From Thermoanaerobacteraceae bacterium (GTDB lineage Bacteria; Bacillota; JADQBR01): a stretch of 64,000 nt of DNA. The DNA lies in NCBI GenBank assembly GCA_017656305.1, contig JACDOG010000001.1:248001-312000 (forward strand). The letters run 5' to 3'. Positions within the stretch are counted from its first letter, which is position 1, and the number at the start of each line of letters is the position of its first letter. A program made the position numbers and the translations under genes. Below are positions 28,429 through 35,915 of this stretch, in pieces. The notes beneath the pieces are model-generated. The model worked only from the letters and a program-made list of their open reading frames with translations, ran no database searches and was not told the origin of the DNA.

Positions 28429-29667
28429 ATGAAAAACATTATCACCACAGCAGACAAGAAAAACCATACAGGAATCTTTAAAGCACTATGCCTGGTGATT
28501 TTTTTTACATGTTTGATGGCATTTCCCAAGGAAGTATTTCACGCGTCCGTACGCGGCCTGGAAACATGGTGGAACATCGTGTTTCCAGCCCTGCTGCCCT
28601 TCTTTATTGTCTCAAACTTGATGATGTCTTTTGGCATAGTACATTTTTTAGGAGTACTGTTGGAACCCTTAATGAAACCTATTTTTAACATACCCGGAAA
28701 CGGTGCTTTTGTCATGGTCATGGGATATACTTCCGGGTTCCCCATTGGCACCGTACTGACTGTTGACCTGCGGAAAAACAAATTATGCACGCGAAATGAA
28801 GGCGAAAGACTGATGTCCTTCACCAATAACGCCAGCCCCCTGTTCATGTTTGGCGCAGTCGCCATCGGTATGTTTCATAACCCTCAACTGGGAGCCATCA
28901 TTGCCGTCTCCCACTACTGCGCCAATCTCTGTCTGGGGCTGCTGCTGCGTTTTCACGGGTATCACGACCCGGAGCAGAGGACTTACCAGGTTGATAACTC
29001 TCACCTGTTAAGCCGCAGTATTTACGCCATGCTGGAAGCCCAGCGAAAGGACGACAGACCGCTTGGACAGCAACTGGGCGACGCCATAAAAAAATCCGTC
29101 CATACGCTCAGTTCAATAGGCGGCTTCATAATTCTTTTTTCCGTTGTGCTGGAAGTACTGTTTAGGCTTGGCATAATTCCTGTCATCAGCAACCTGTTTG
29201 GCACCATGCTGGAAGCATTCAGCCTGAACAGGGAACTTTCGCAAGCACTGGCAGCAGGCTTGTTTGAGGTGACTCTGGGTTCTAAATTTGCCAGCGAAGT
29301 TTCCGCACCTCTGTACCAGCAGTTAATTGCAGTGAGCCTGGTACTGGGTTGGAGCGGTCTGTCGGTTCACGCGCAGATTGCCAGCTTTACCGCAAAAACC
29401 GATTTGCGGCTGTGGCCCTTTGTTCTCAGCCGCATCGCTCACGGCATACTGGCAGCATTCTTCATTACATTGTTCCTGGGACCTGCATACCCGGCATTCT
29501 CCCATTTGGAAACCATACCGCCAGTAAACAGCCACTACCCAACGCTTTCCATCATGGCCATTTTCGTCCCCCTGATGATTTCCCTCGCGGCATTGGCAGC
29601 CATGACGGCAGCGGCACTGGTGCTGCATGCAATTAGAAATACTTTCGGCTTCAGAGTATGGGGATGA
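28429..29667 (+). CDS. ylbJ: Sporulation integral membrane protein YlbJ
   Basis: YlbJ is a mother-cell membrane protein needed for spore cortex formation in Bacillus. The 412-residue protein has about eight hydrophobic spans. Conserved features include the double transporter-like GATE motifs, here TWWNIVFPALLPFFIVSNLM and a second copy near ALAAGLFEVTLGSKFAS, plus GYTSGFPIGT. The longer frame starts at 28393, but ATG 28429 has AAGGTGG 8 bases upstream. It is the only plus-strand gene in a long minus-strand stretch before gpr. Confidence 0.93.
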   Translation: MKNIITTADKKNHTGIFKALCLVIFFTCLMAFPKEVFHASVRGLETWWNIVFPALLPFFIVSNLMMSFGIVHFLGVLLEPLMKPIFNIPGNGAFVMVMGYTSGFPIGTVLTVDLRKNKLCTRNEGERLMSFTNNASPLFMFGAVAIGMFHNPQLGAIIAVSHYCANLCLGLLLRFHGYHDPEQRTYQVDNSHLLSRSIYAMLEAQRKDDRPLGQQLGDAIKKSVHTLSSIGGFIILFSVVLEVLFRLGIIPVISNLFGTMLEAFSLNRELSQALAAGLFEVTLGSKFASEVSAPLYQQLIAVSLVLGWSGLSVHAQIASFTAKTDLRLWPFVLSRIAHGILAAFFITLFLGPAYPAFSHLETIPPVNSHYPTLSIMAIFVPLMISLAALAAMTAAALVLHAIRNTFGFRVWG

Positions 29668-29669
29668 CT

Positions 29670-30143
29670 TTAGCTGGCATATTTGGATTTGGTTGCCTGC
29701 AGTTCCTGACGACCCTTCCGAACCACAGATAGGGTTTTTTCCAGACTTGCTTCCAGATTGCTCAGTATATCGTCAGCATAGTTGGTAGACCCTTCTCTAA
29801 TCTGTTTCGCTGTTTTTTCAGCCTGTTTAATTATGTCTTCGCCCCTGCTTTTCGCCTGTTTAACAATTTCCTCTTCCGAAATCATACGGTCAATATGCGA
29901 ACGGGCCTCATTGAGAATGCGTTCTGCCTCCAGTTTGGCCTCATGAAGCAACTGCTTTCTCTCCTGATTAATCTGCTGCGCCTTGTGCAGTTCTGCAGGC
30001 AGCAATCCTCTTATTTTATCAATGATTTCCAAAACCAACTCCTGGTCCACTATCACCTTACCGCTCATGGGCACCCTGGTGCCGTTAACAATTAGTTCTT
30101 CCAGGTCGTCCATTAATTTCAAGCAGCCATTAATTTGCTCCAT
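29670..30143 (-). CDS. Coiled-coil protein resembling V-type ATPase subunit E/DivIVA-like stalk proteins
   Basis: I do not recognise a named function. The 157-residue protein is almost wholly helical and highly charged from residue 45 on. Heptad-like stretches HEAKLEAERILNEARSHI and QAEKTAKQIREGS resemble the stalk of V-type ATPase subunit E or FliH-like proteins. The N-terminal 40 residues hold a short hydrophobic segment VDQELVLEIIDKIRGLLP that may pack as a dimer. It occupies the slot where coaD normally follows rsmD. ATG after GGAGG; it is 16 bases downstream of rsmD. Confidence 0.7.
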   Translation of the reverse strand: MEQINGCLKLMDDLEELIVNGTRVPMSGKVIVDQELVLEIIDKIRGLLPAELHKAQQINQERKQLLHEAKLEAERILNEARSHIDRMISEEEIVKQAKSRGEDIIKQAEKTAKQIREGSTNYADDILSNLEASLEKTLSVVRKGRQELQATKSKYAS

Positions 30144-30159
30144 GCCAAAACCTCCTAAT

Positions 30160-30708
30160 TTAATCTAACTTTTCAAAAAAACAGACTGCAGTATCCCCAT
30201 ATTCTCTGACCGTAACTTGCTTCAGTTCTGAAATATCGACGGTGACATGGTCTGCACGTCTCGTTTCCACCATCACCAACGAGCCAGCAGTTAAGAGCTG
30301 ATAATCAATTAACTGCGTCAACACCTCCGTCCCCAACTTGGTGCTATACGGCGGGTCAACGTAAATCAAATCAAATTGTTCACCCTGTAATTTACGCAAT
30401 ACGGAAAAGACATCGCCGGGAATTACCCGCGAGAAATCCGTAAAACCGCAGTTCCTGATATTGGTCTTAATAACATTTAATGCCGCCTTATCGTTTTCTA
30501 CAAACGTTGCCGTGCTGGCACCACGGCTGAGCGCTTCTATGCCCATGGCCCCGCTACCGGCAAACAGGTCCAAGAATCGGGCCTGTCCAACATAAGGACT
30601 AAGAATATTAAATACCGCTTCCTTAACCCTGTCACTGGTCGGTCGTGTCTTCATCCCCTTGGGTGCTTTGAGACGCCGCCCTTTGGCCGTGCCAGCAATA
30701 ACACGCAC
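30160..30708 (-). CDS. rsmD: 16S rRNA (guanine-966-N2)-methyltransferase
   Basis: The protein opens VRVIAGTAKGRRLKAPKG, followed by TRPTSDRVKEAVFNIL, the SAM loop FLDLFAGSGAMGIEALSRG and the catalytic IYVDPPY. 182 residues from the GTG at 30708, which lies 7 bases after AGGTGG; the frame extends to 30729 without a better site. In Bacillus rsmD is followed by coaD and ylbJ; here a coiled-coil gene follows. Confidence 0.95.
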   Translation of the reverse strand: MRVIAGTAKGRRLKAPKGMKTRPTSDRVKEAVFNILSPYVGQARFLDLFAGSGAMGIEALSRGASTATFVENDKAALNVIKTNIRNCGFTDFSRVIPGDVFSVLRKLQGEQFDLIYVDPPYSTKLGTEVLTQLIDYQLLTAGSLVMVETRRADHVTVDISELKQVTVREYGDTAVCFFEKLD

Positions 30709-30731
30709 TGTAAAGCCACCTCGCCACATGC

Positions 30732-30740
30732 ATTATAGCA
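30732..30740 (-). promoter_or_regulatory. Extended -10 promoter of rsmD
   Basis: On the minus strand TGCTATAAT gives a perfect TATAAT with an extended TGN element. No good -35 box is seen at 17 bases. The transcript would begin about 17 bases before the rsmD start codon. Confidence 0.5.
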
Positions 30741-30847
30741 TATTCTGGAATAAATCTCGACAATTTATGCGTAAGAAAAAATCTTTGAAATTTTTTATTT
30801 TTTTACGTATATTATCCCGCAGTGTTGACCATAATACTAAATGAAAT

Positions 30848-30948
30848 GAAGAGCTTAGAGGTTATTTTACAAAATAACCCTCCCCCATGAGCTCTTCCTC
30901 CGGTTTCTCCTCTCCCAAGGAAGGCGGTATCACTATCATTACCGCCTT
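30848..30948. terminator. Nested hairpin cluster after the DUF2197 gene
   Basis: Two structures lie in the 260-base gene-free gap. First, outer arms GAAGAGCT/AGCTCTTC (30848-30855, 30890-30897) enclose an inner stem GAGGTTATTTT/AAAATAACCCTC (30858-30882). Second, AAGGCGGTA/TACCGCCTT (30921-30929, 30940-30948). Neither has a long T run on the minus strand. They probably stop or process the DUF2197 transcript. Confidence 0.55.
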
Positions 30949-30970
30949 CTTAAATTTTATCACGTAAAAT

Positions 30971-31138
30971 TCACATGGGCTGCTTGGGTTTTTGCTCCTC
31001 TCTTGCCTGAAACTTCAAACGATCGTTGCAGTAATCACAGATAAACGGTGCTGTCGGGTCTTTGCGTAACTTCTGAAAATCCTTGTGGACTTTCGTTATT
31101 TCCTGTTTTCTGCCACAAATGGAACACTTTACTTCCAT
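30971..31138 (-). CDS. YlaI-like DUF2197 zinc-ribbon protein
   Basis: A 55-residue protein with two knuckles, CSICGRKQ and CDYCNDRL, as in the DUF2197/YlaI family. Function is unknown; four cysteines suggest one zinc. The frame is open to 31234, but the ATG at 31138 has a strong AAAGGAGG site. It is divergent from gpr, with its upstream region overlapping the gpr promoter. Confidence 0.8.
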   Translation of the reverse strand: MEVKCSICGRKQEITKVHKDFQKLRKDPTAPFICDYCNDRLKFQAREEQKPKQPM

Positions 31139-31213
31139 GAAGCTACCTCCTTTATTTTTGTATCTATTTCTACGGCTTAACCTTTTCTCCTGCAACCCTT
31201 TTCCTAACAATTG

Positions 31214-31243
31214 GTATAAGAAACTTTCTCTCATCTTATACTA
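31214..31243 (+). promoter_or_regulatory. Forespore (sigma-G/sigma-F type) promoter of gpr
   Basis: GTATA at 31214-31218 and TATACTA at 31237-31243 are 18 bases apart. This fits the Bacillus sigma-G consensus gHATR-N18-CATNHTA with one mismatch in the -10 box. The gene downstream, gpr, is forespore-expressed in Bacillus. Confidence 0.6.
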
Positions 31244-31276
31244 AGAACATAATAACTGATAAGGAGGCAGGTTCCA

Positions 31277-32254
31277 TTGAAAGTAAAATCATTCTTACAA
31301 AACATGGGAGTACAGCTGGACCTGGCAGTTGAAGCGCAGGAAGTCCTGCGAGGCGATACTCAGAGAGAAATCCCCGGTGTGAAGGAAAAAAAGGAAGACT
31401 ACGAATATTGTTCCGTTACCACCGTGAGTATTGTTGACGAGCAGGGAGTTGCCGCTCTTAACAAACCGCAAGGCAATTACATTACTATCGAAGCACCCCA
31501 GCTGCGTCATATTGACAACCGCGTCCAGCAGGAGGTCAGCAGGGTAATCGCTGAAAAACTAGAACTGATGCTGAAAAATTTTAATCTGACAGAAGATGCT
31601 TTGGTATTGCTCGTGGGATTGGGAAATTGGGACGCAACTCCCGATGCTTTGGGACCAAGAGTCATTGACCAGTGCCTGGTAACCCGGCACTTGCATAAAT
31701 ACGCTCCCGATGCCGTTAAGGGCGGGTTGAGACCGGTAGCTGCTTTGTCCCCAGGTGTTTTGGGCATTACAGGCATAGAAACGGCAGAAATCATAAAGGG
31801 CGTCGTGGAAAAAACTCAACCTAATATTGTCATTGCTGTAGATTCGCTGGCAGCCAGGGCTGTGGAGAGAATCAGTACCACTGTCCAGCTGGCCGACACC
31901 GGTATCAACCCGGGTTCGGGAATAGGCAACCAGCGAAAAGGATTGAACCACCAGACTTTGGGAGTACCGGTTATTGCCATCGGAGTTCCGACAGTAGTAC
32001 ATGCGGCAGTATTTGCATTTGAAGCGTTTAATAAAATTATGGAAGCGCACCCTAATTTACGCACTGCCATGAACCAGCAGATGGTGGAGACAGGAGTAAG
32101 TGAAGTTTTAAAACCATTTGAAGGTAATTTGACGGTAACACCAAAAGAAATCGATGATTTAATCGACCGGATTTCCAAGACCATAGCATTGGGAGTGAAC
32201 CAGGGTCTGCATCCGGGCGTGGGACAAGAAGAGGCACTGGCTTTTTTACAATAA
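31277..32254 (+). CDS. gpr: Spore protease GPR
   Basis: Germination protease that cleaves small acid-soluble spore proteins early in germination; it is made as a zymogen that self-cleaves near its N-terminus. The segment LVGLGNWDATPDALGPRV and the central AVDSLAARAVERISTTVQL with GIGNQRKGLN are family signatures. 325 residues. TTG start, 9 bases after AAGGAGG. Its substrates, the SASPs, are encoded convergently just downstream. A forespore promoter and a strong terminator frame the gene. Confidence 0.96.
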   Translation: MKVKSFLQNMGVQLDLAVEAQEVLRGDTQREIPGVKEKKEDYEYCSVTTVSIVDEQGVAALNKPQGNYITIEAPQLRHIDNRVQQEVSRVIAEKLELMLKNFNLTEDALVLLVGLGNWDATPDALGPRVIDQCLVTRHLHKYAPDAVKGGLRPVAALSPGVLGITGIETAEIIKGVVEKTQPNIVIAVDSLAARAVERISTTVQLADTGINPGSGIGNQRKGLNHQTLGVPVIAIGVPTVVHAAVFAFEAFNKIMEAHPNLRTAMNQQMVETGVSEVLKPFEGNLTVTPKEIDDLIDRISKTIALGVNQGLHPGVGQEEALAFLQ

Positions 32255-32262
32255 CTGCTAAA

Positions 32263-32288
32263 GGCCCAGTTAAACTGGGCCCTTTTTT
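32263..32288 (+). terminator. Terminator after gpr
   Basis: GGCCCAGTT (32263-32271) and AACTGGGCC (32273-32281) form a perfect 9-bp stem followed by six T on the plus strand. Confidence 0.9.
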
Positions 32289-32289
32289 A

Positions 32290-32427
32290 TTATTCTCCGG
32301 GAAAGATTTCATATTTAGGCCTTACATCATCCATAACCTTTTCCCCTTTAGCTGTTTCTGCAATCAGTTCCTGGGCCAATTCCAGGTCATTTTTTTTGGT
32401 GATTTTTTGCTGTGTGTTTTTTGCCAT
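32290..32427 (-). CDS. Small 45-residue protein of unknown function
   Basis: A short reading frame with start MAKNTQQKITKK and end KYEIFPGE, 45 residues. The ribosome site AGGAGG lies 10 bases before the ATG. The sequence is lysine- and glutamate-rich with a helical middle (LELAQELIAETAKGEKV) and no cysteine or membrane span. It lies between gpr and the SASP genes, on the SASP strand, so a spore-related role is possible. I do not recognise a family. Confidence 0.6.
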   Translation of the reverse strand: MAKNTQQKITKKNDLELAQELIAETAKGEKVMDDVRPKYEIFPGE

Positions 32428-32584
32428 TTATTACAATCCTCCTTTCACACGTACTAATGAATATTATCAATCAATAAAACTTTATTTATGTACCAATCAA
32501 GAACTATTTTTTCTGTGGAACATTGAATATTTTTGAACAAAACCGTACAAAATAATAACAGAATTGTGGTTGCAAAATTATATA

Positions 32585-32610
32585 AAGCGGGTCATCAAAA
32601 CGACCCGCTT
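32585..32610 (-). terminator. Terminator after the downstream SASP gene
   Basis: AAGCGGGTC (32585-32593) and GACCCGCTT (32602-32610) form a perfect stem with an eight-base loop, then TATATAATTTTG on the minus strand. Confidence 0.75.
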
Positions 32611-32623
32611 CTATCAAGTTAAT

Positions 32624-32857
32624 TTATTGCAACGGACTGGGTTGAGTGGTTTGTCCTGCAACTTGTTGTTCATAAGCTTGAATCATTTTCTTAACCATTT
32701 GTCCACCAACATGACCCCATTGTTTGGCAGGAATGTCACCACCATAACCACCGGTCCAGTTCAGACCAACTTCTGCGGCAGTTTCATATTTGAATTGTTC
32801 CATTGCCTTCTGGGCTTGTGGAACTACCAGAGTGTTACGCTTTTGACCTGCTGCCAT
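32624..32857 (-). CDS. Alpha/beta-type small acid-soluble spore protein
   Basis: DNA-coating spore protein that protects DNA in the dormant spore and is degraded by GPR. The 77-residue chain has LVVPQAQKAMEQFKYETAAEVGL in the first half, including the KYETAAE site that GPR cuts, and the DNA-binding helix GHVGGQMVKKMIQAYEQQV in the second. ATG after AAAGGAGGTGA. It is 41 bases downstream of a second SASP gene, so the two are probably cotranscribed. Confidence 0.96.
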   Translation of the reverse strand: MAAGQKRNTLVVPQAQKAMEQFKYETAAEVGLNWTGGYGGDIPAKQWGHVGGQMVKKMIQAYEQQVAGQTTQPSPLQ

Positions 32858-32898
32858 TTGAGTTCACCTCCTTTTTTAAGGATAGTTTTTTTTTACAT

Positions 32899-33120
32899 TT
32901 ATTGTTGTGGTTGTTGATTGGCTAAATTTTGCTCGTAAGCTTGAATCATTTTTCTAACCATGTGTCCACCAACAGCACCATTTAGTCTGGAAGGAACGTC
33001 GCCTAAATAACCTTGGTAATTTTGGATACCAAGTTCAGCTGCTGTTTCTTGCTTCAGTTGTTCTAAAGCCTGTCTTGCTTGAGGTACAACCAGTTGATTG
33101 GTTTTTTGGCCTGCTGCCAT
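32899..33120 (-). CDS. Alpha/beta-type small acid-soluble spore protein
   Basis: A second, paralogous SASP of 73 residues: MAAGQKTNQLVVPQARQALE, the GPR site region KQETAAELGI, and GAVGGHMVRKMIQAYEQNL. About half of the residues match its neighbour. The frame is open to a GTG at 33129, but the ATG at 33120 is correctly spaced from GGAGGTG. A forespore-type promoter lies upstream. Confidence 0.96.
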   Translation of the reverse strand: MAAGQKTNQLVVPQARQALEQLKQETAAELGIQNYQGYLGDVPSRLNGAVGGHMVRKMIQAYEQNLANQQPQQ

Positions 33121-33151
33121 TTTATTCACCTCCTTTGCGGCTTGGTAGTCT

Positions 33152-33182
33152 TAGTATTGCTCTTAAAGCCCTATTTTTATAC
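33152..33182 (-). promoter_or_regulatory. Forespore-type promoter of the SASP pair
   Basis: On the minus strand GTATA (33178-33182) and AATACTA (33152-33158) are 19 bases apart. Both boxes resemble those of gpr, including the ATACTAAG ending, but the spacer is one base longer. Confidence 0.45.
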
Positions 33183-33226
33183 CGCAATAACGCTAGAAGT
33201 ATTTGTATGGTTTGACAACTCTATCT

Positions 33227-33340
33227 TTACTTGGGTGTCTTTTTCCTCTTTTTCATCCGATGGTTGAGACCCATTTCTTGTGCAATTTCGTATTTGTACT
33301 TTTCCATCATTGCTACTGGATTCAATTTTGTCTTACTCAT
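33227..33340 (-). CDS. 37-residue truncated SASP-like protein
   Basis: A reading frame of 37 residues, starting MSKTKLNPVAMMEKYKYE and ending MKKRKKTPK. GAGGTGAT lies 5 bases before the ATG. The part KYKYEIAQEMGLN matches the first helix and GPR-cleavage region of alpha/beta SASPs. The second, DNA-binding helix is absent; instead the chain ends in a basic tail. It is either a very short minor SASP or a truncated copy that still has a good ribosome site. Confidence 0.6.
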   Translation of the reverse strand: MSKTKLNPVAMMEKYKYEIAQEMGLNHRMKKRKKTPK

Positions 33341-33433
33341 TGATAATCACCTCATTTATATTGTGCACGCATAAAGATTATTTATCCTGGAAACATTATG
33401 ACCAAGCACCTAAATTAATCAGCACTCTGCAAC

Positions 33434-33473
33434 AAAAAAAGGAAGGATAATTCCCTGAGGAAATCCTTCCTTT
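33434..33473. terminator. Bidirectional terminator after recG
   Basis: AAAGGAAGGA (33438-33447) pairs with TCCTTCCTTT (33464-33473). T runs occur on both sides, so it can stop recG transcripts on the minus strand and anything arriving on the plus strand. Confidence 0.8.
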
Positions 33474-33489
33474 TTATTGTCTAAATTTA

Positions 33490-35874
33490 TTAAGAAACAC
33501 TCACTTCACCAAAACGAAACTTTATTAAATCCCTCATTACACTTAACTGCTGTCCCGAAGCACTTGCAACAAAATGTTGGGCATCCCGCGCAGCCCGCTG
33601 CACCAACACGCTGTCCCGCGTCAAATCCGCTACCTTAAATTCAGGCAAACCGTGCTGTTTTGTCCCAAAAAACTCACCGGGACCGCGTAGCCGCAAATCT
33701 TCTTCTGCTATGACAAAACCATCGGTTGTTTTCTCCATAACTCGCAAACGCTGCCGCCCTACGTCAGTCTTGGGCTGTCCAAAAAGAATACAGTAAGAAC
33801 GGTGTTCGCCGCGCCCAATCCGGCCCCGCAGTTGATGCAACTGCGCCAATCCAAAACGTTCTGCACCTTCGATAAGCATCACCGTAGCATTGGGAACATC
33901 CACACCCACCTCAATAACTGTTGTCGAAACCAGGAGATCAATTTCTCCCTGGTAGAACCCCTGCATGATTTCCTCCTTTTCAGCAGGTTTCATTTGACCA
34001 TGCAGCAGCCTAACGCTAAATTCGGAAAAAATTTTTTGTAATTTGTCTGCCATTTCCTCTGCAGCCATTAAGTCAAGTTTTTCTGATTCCGCCACCAGCG
34101 GGCAGACAACATAAACTTGCCTTCCGGCAGCCATTTCCTGACGTAGAAATCTATAAATACGGGGCCTTCGCTCTTCATTCACCCAGCGGGTAATCACTTT
34201 TGCACGTCCCGGAGGTAATTCATCGATTATGGAAAGCTGCAAATCCCCGTATAAAGTCAATGATAGGGTTCTGGGAATAGGGGTAGCCGTCATTACCAGC
34301 AAGTCGGCATTTTTCCCCTTGGCCAGCAGTTTATCTCTTTGCACCACTCCAAAACGATGCTGTTCATCTACAATAACCAAACCCAGGCTCTTGAACTGAA
34401 CATCTTCTTGAATAAGTGCGTGCGTTCCCACTACCACACTGGCTTTACCAGTACTGAGCCGGCTCAAAGTCTCTGCCCTGGCTTTAGCTGTCAGGCTTCC
34501 GGTAAGCAGCGCAACACTTATATCAAGTTCAGCAAAAAAAGCCTGCAGAGAACGAAAGTGCTGCTCTGCCAGAATTTCCGTGGGAGCCATAAAAGCCACC
34601 TGGCTGCCGTTTGCCACCGCCTTGACTGCCGCCGCAGCAGCAACAACCGTCTTACCAGAGCCTACATCACCCTGGAGCAGCCTGGTCATGGGTTGCCTGC
34701 TATTCATATCCTCCCTGATTTCGTTGATCACCCTGCGCTGCGCTCTGGTAAGACTAAATGGCAGTTTAGCAAAAAACTGCTGCCAGAGGTCACCTTCATG
34801 GCAATGGCTGATTCCATTCATTGTCTTGACCTTGCGTGTCCGGTCTGCCAAAGCTACCTGTAGCAAAAACAATTCTTCATAGGCCAGGCGCCTCTTGGCT
34901 GTTTTCAACCGGGACCAATCGTCAGGGAAATGCGCCTGGTATAACGCTTCCGTCAAAGCCGGTAACTTGTACTTGTCGATAATCGTTTGGGGAAGAAACT
35001 CAAAATCCCGCGGCAAATTCTGCAGCGCCTGATGAATAACCTGTCTGATCAATCTCTGGCTTAAGCCTGCCGTAGTGGCATAAACCGGAACTATCCGGGC
35101 GGTATGTATACTGTTTTCCTGCACCTCACCTAAAATTTCAAACTCGGACACGTTTATTTCCTTATAACCGTACTGGTAACGTACTTTTCCCGTAACAATT
35201 AATTTCAAGCCCGATTGCAGCTTGTTTTTCAAATAACTTTGATTAAACCATACTGCAAAACCGTAACCTTCGCCGTCAAATAACATGGCTTTGACAATGG
35301 TAAGACCTTTCCTCGGCATAACAGTCTGCACGGAAGTCACTTCTCCCTGCACAGTTTCCACCTGCTCCGGTGTGAGTTGGGAAAATTTCTTTAATTGAGT
35401 CCGGTCCTCATATCTTCTAGGAAAATAATACAACAAATCATAGACATTATTTATTCCCAGGCGGTAAAACTGCTCACGGCGCTTAGGCCCAACACCCTTG
35501 ACATAACGTACATCCTGCATCATTAACTCTAATTCCTGGTTGCCGGAACAGGCATTAACTTCAACCGTATCCATATCCTCTATCACTGCCAGAACTTCCT
35601 GGAGTCGGCAATAACGCTCTTCAGGCCGCCAGTATTCGTAATGCTTAACCAGGTTCGAAAGCCTGCGACTGAGAGCCTGTTCCTCCTGAGATAAATCCTC
35701 GCCCTCCAGTATCTGAAGCAATTTTTTGATATAGGGAATAAATCCGCCAAACACACCGGTGCCCGTACAGTTCTTTTTTTGCTCGCTTATTAGGGCCTGT
35801 TTCAACTCACGTAAAACACGCCTGACTTCCAATGCCTTCACTCCAGTACGGTTGGAAAGATTATGCAACAACAA
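33490..35874 (-). CDS. recG: ATP-dependent DNA helicase RecG (N-terminally extended)
   Basis: Branch-migrating helicase for stalled forks and Holliday junctions. It has KGVGPKRREQFYRLGINNV, an OB-fold wedge domain (about 170-260), helicase motifs GDVGSGKTVVAAAAAVKAV, the DEQH box VDEQHRFG, MTATPIPRT, and the C-terminal IEVGVDVPNATVM with QLRGRIGRG. Compared with the usual ~680-690 residues there are ~110 extra at the N-terminus, as in Thermotoga-type RecG. The start is uncertain: three TTG codons begin the frame without a site, and a TTG at 35832 has GGAG 8 bases upstream. Confidence 0.95.
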   Translation of the reverse strand: MLLHNLSNRTGVKALEVRRVLRELKQALISEQKKNCTGTGVFGGFIPYIKKLLQILEGEDLSQEEQALSRRLSNLVKHYEYWRPEERYCRLQEVLAVIEDMDTVEVNACSGNQELELMMQDVRYVKGVGPKRREQFYRLGINNVYDLLYYFPRRYEDRTQLKKFSQLTPEQVETVQGEVTSVQTVMPRKGLTIVKAMLFDGEGYGFAVWFNQSYLKNKLQSGLKLIVTGKVRYQYGYKEINVSEFEILGEVQENSIHTARIVPVYATTAGLSQRLIRQVIHQALQNLPRDFEFLPQTIIDKYKLPALTEALYQAHFPDDWSRLKTAKRRLAYEELFLLQVALADRTRKVKTMNGISHCHEGDLWQQFFAKLPFSLTRAQRRVINEIREDMNSRQPMTRLLQGDVGSGKTVVAAAAAVKAVANGSQVAFMAPTEILAEQHFRSLQAFFAELDISVALLTGSLTAKARAETLSRLSTGKASVVVGTHALIQEDVQFKSLGLVIVDEQHRFGVVQRDKLLAKGKNADLLVMTATPIPRTLSLTLYGDLQLSIIDELPPGRAKVITRWVNEERRPRIYRFLRQEMAAGRQVYVVCPLVAESEKLDLMAAEEMADKLQKIFSEFSVRLLHGQMKPAEKEEIMQGFYQGEIDLLVSTTVIEVGVDVPNATVMLIEGAERFGLAQLHQLRGRIGRGEHRSYCILFGQPKTDVGRQRLRVMEKTTDGFVIAEEDLRLRGPGEFFGTKQHGLPEFKVADLTRDSVLVQRAARDAQHFVASASGQQLSVMRDLIKFRFGEVSVS

Positions 35875-35915
35875 AGAGAGGCAAACTTTGGTTTACTGTA
35901 TTGACAAAACGCCAT

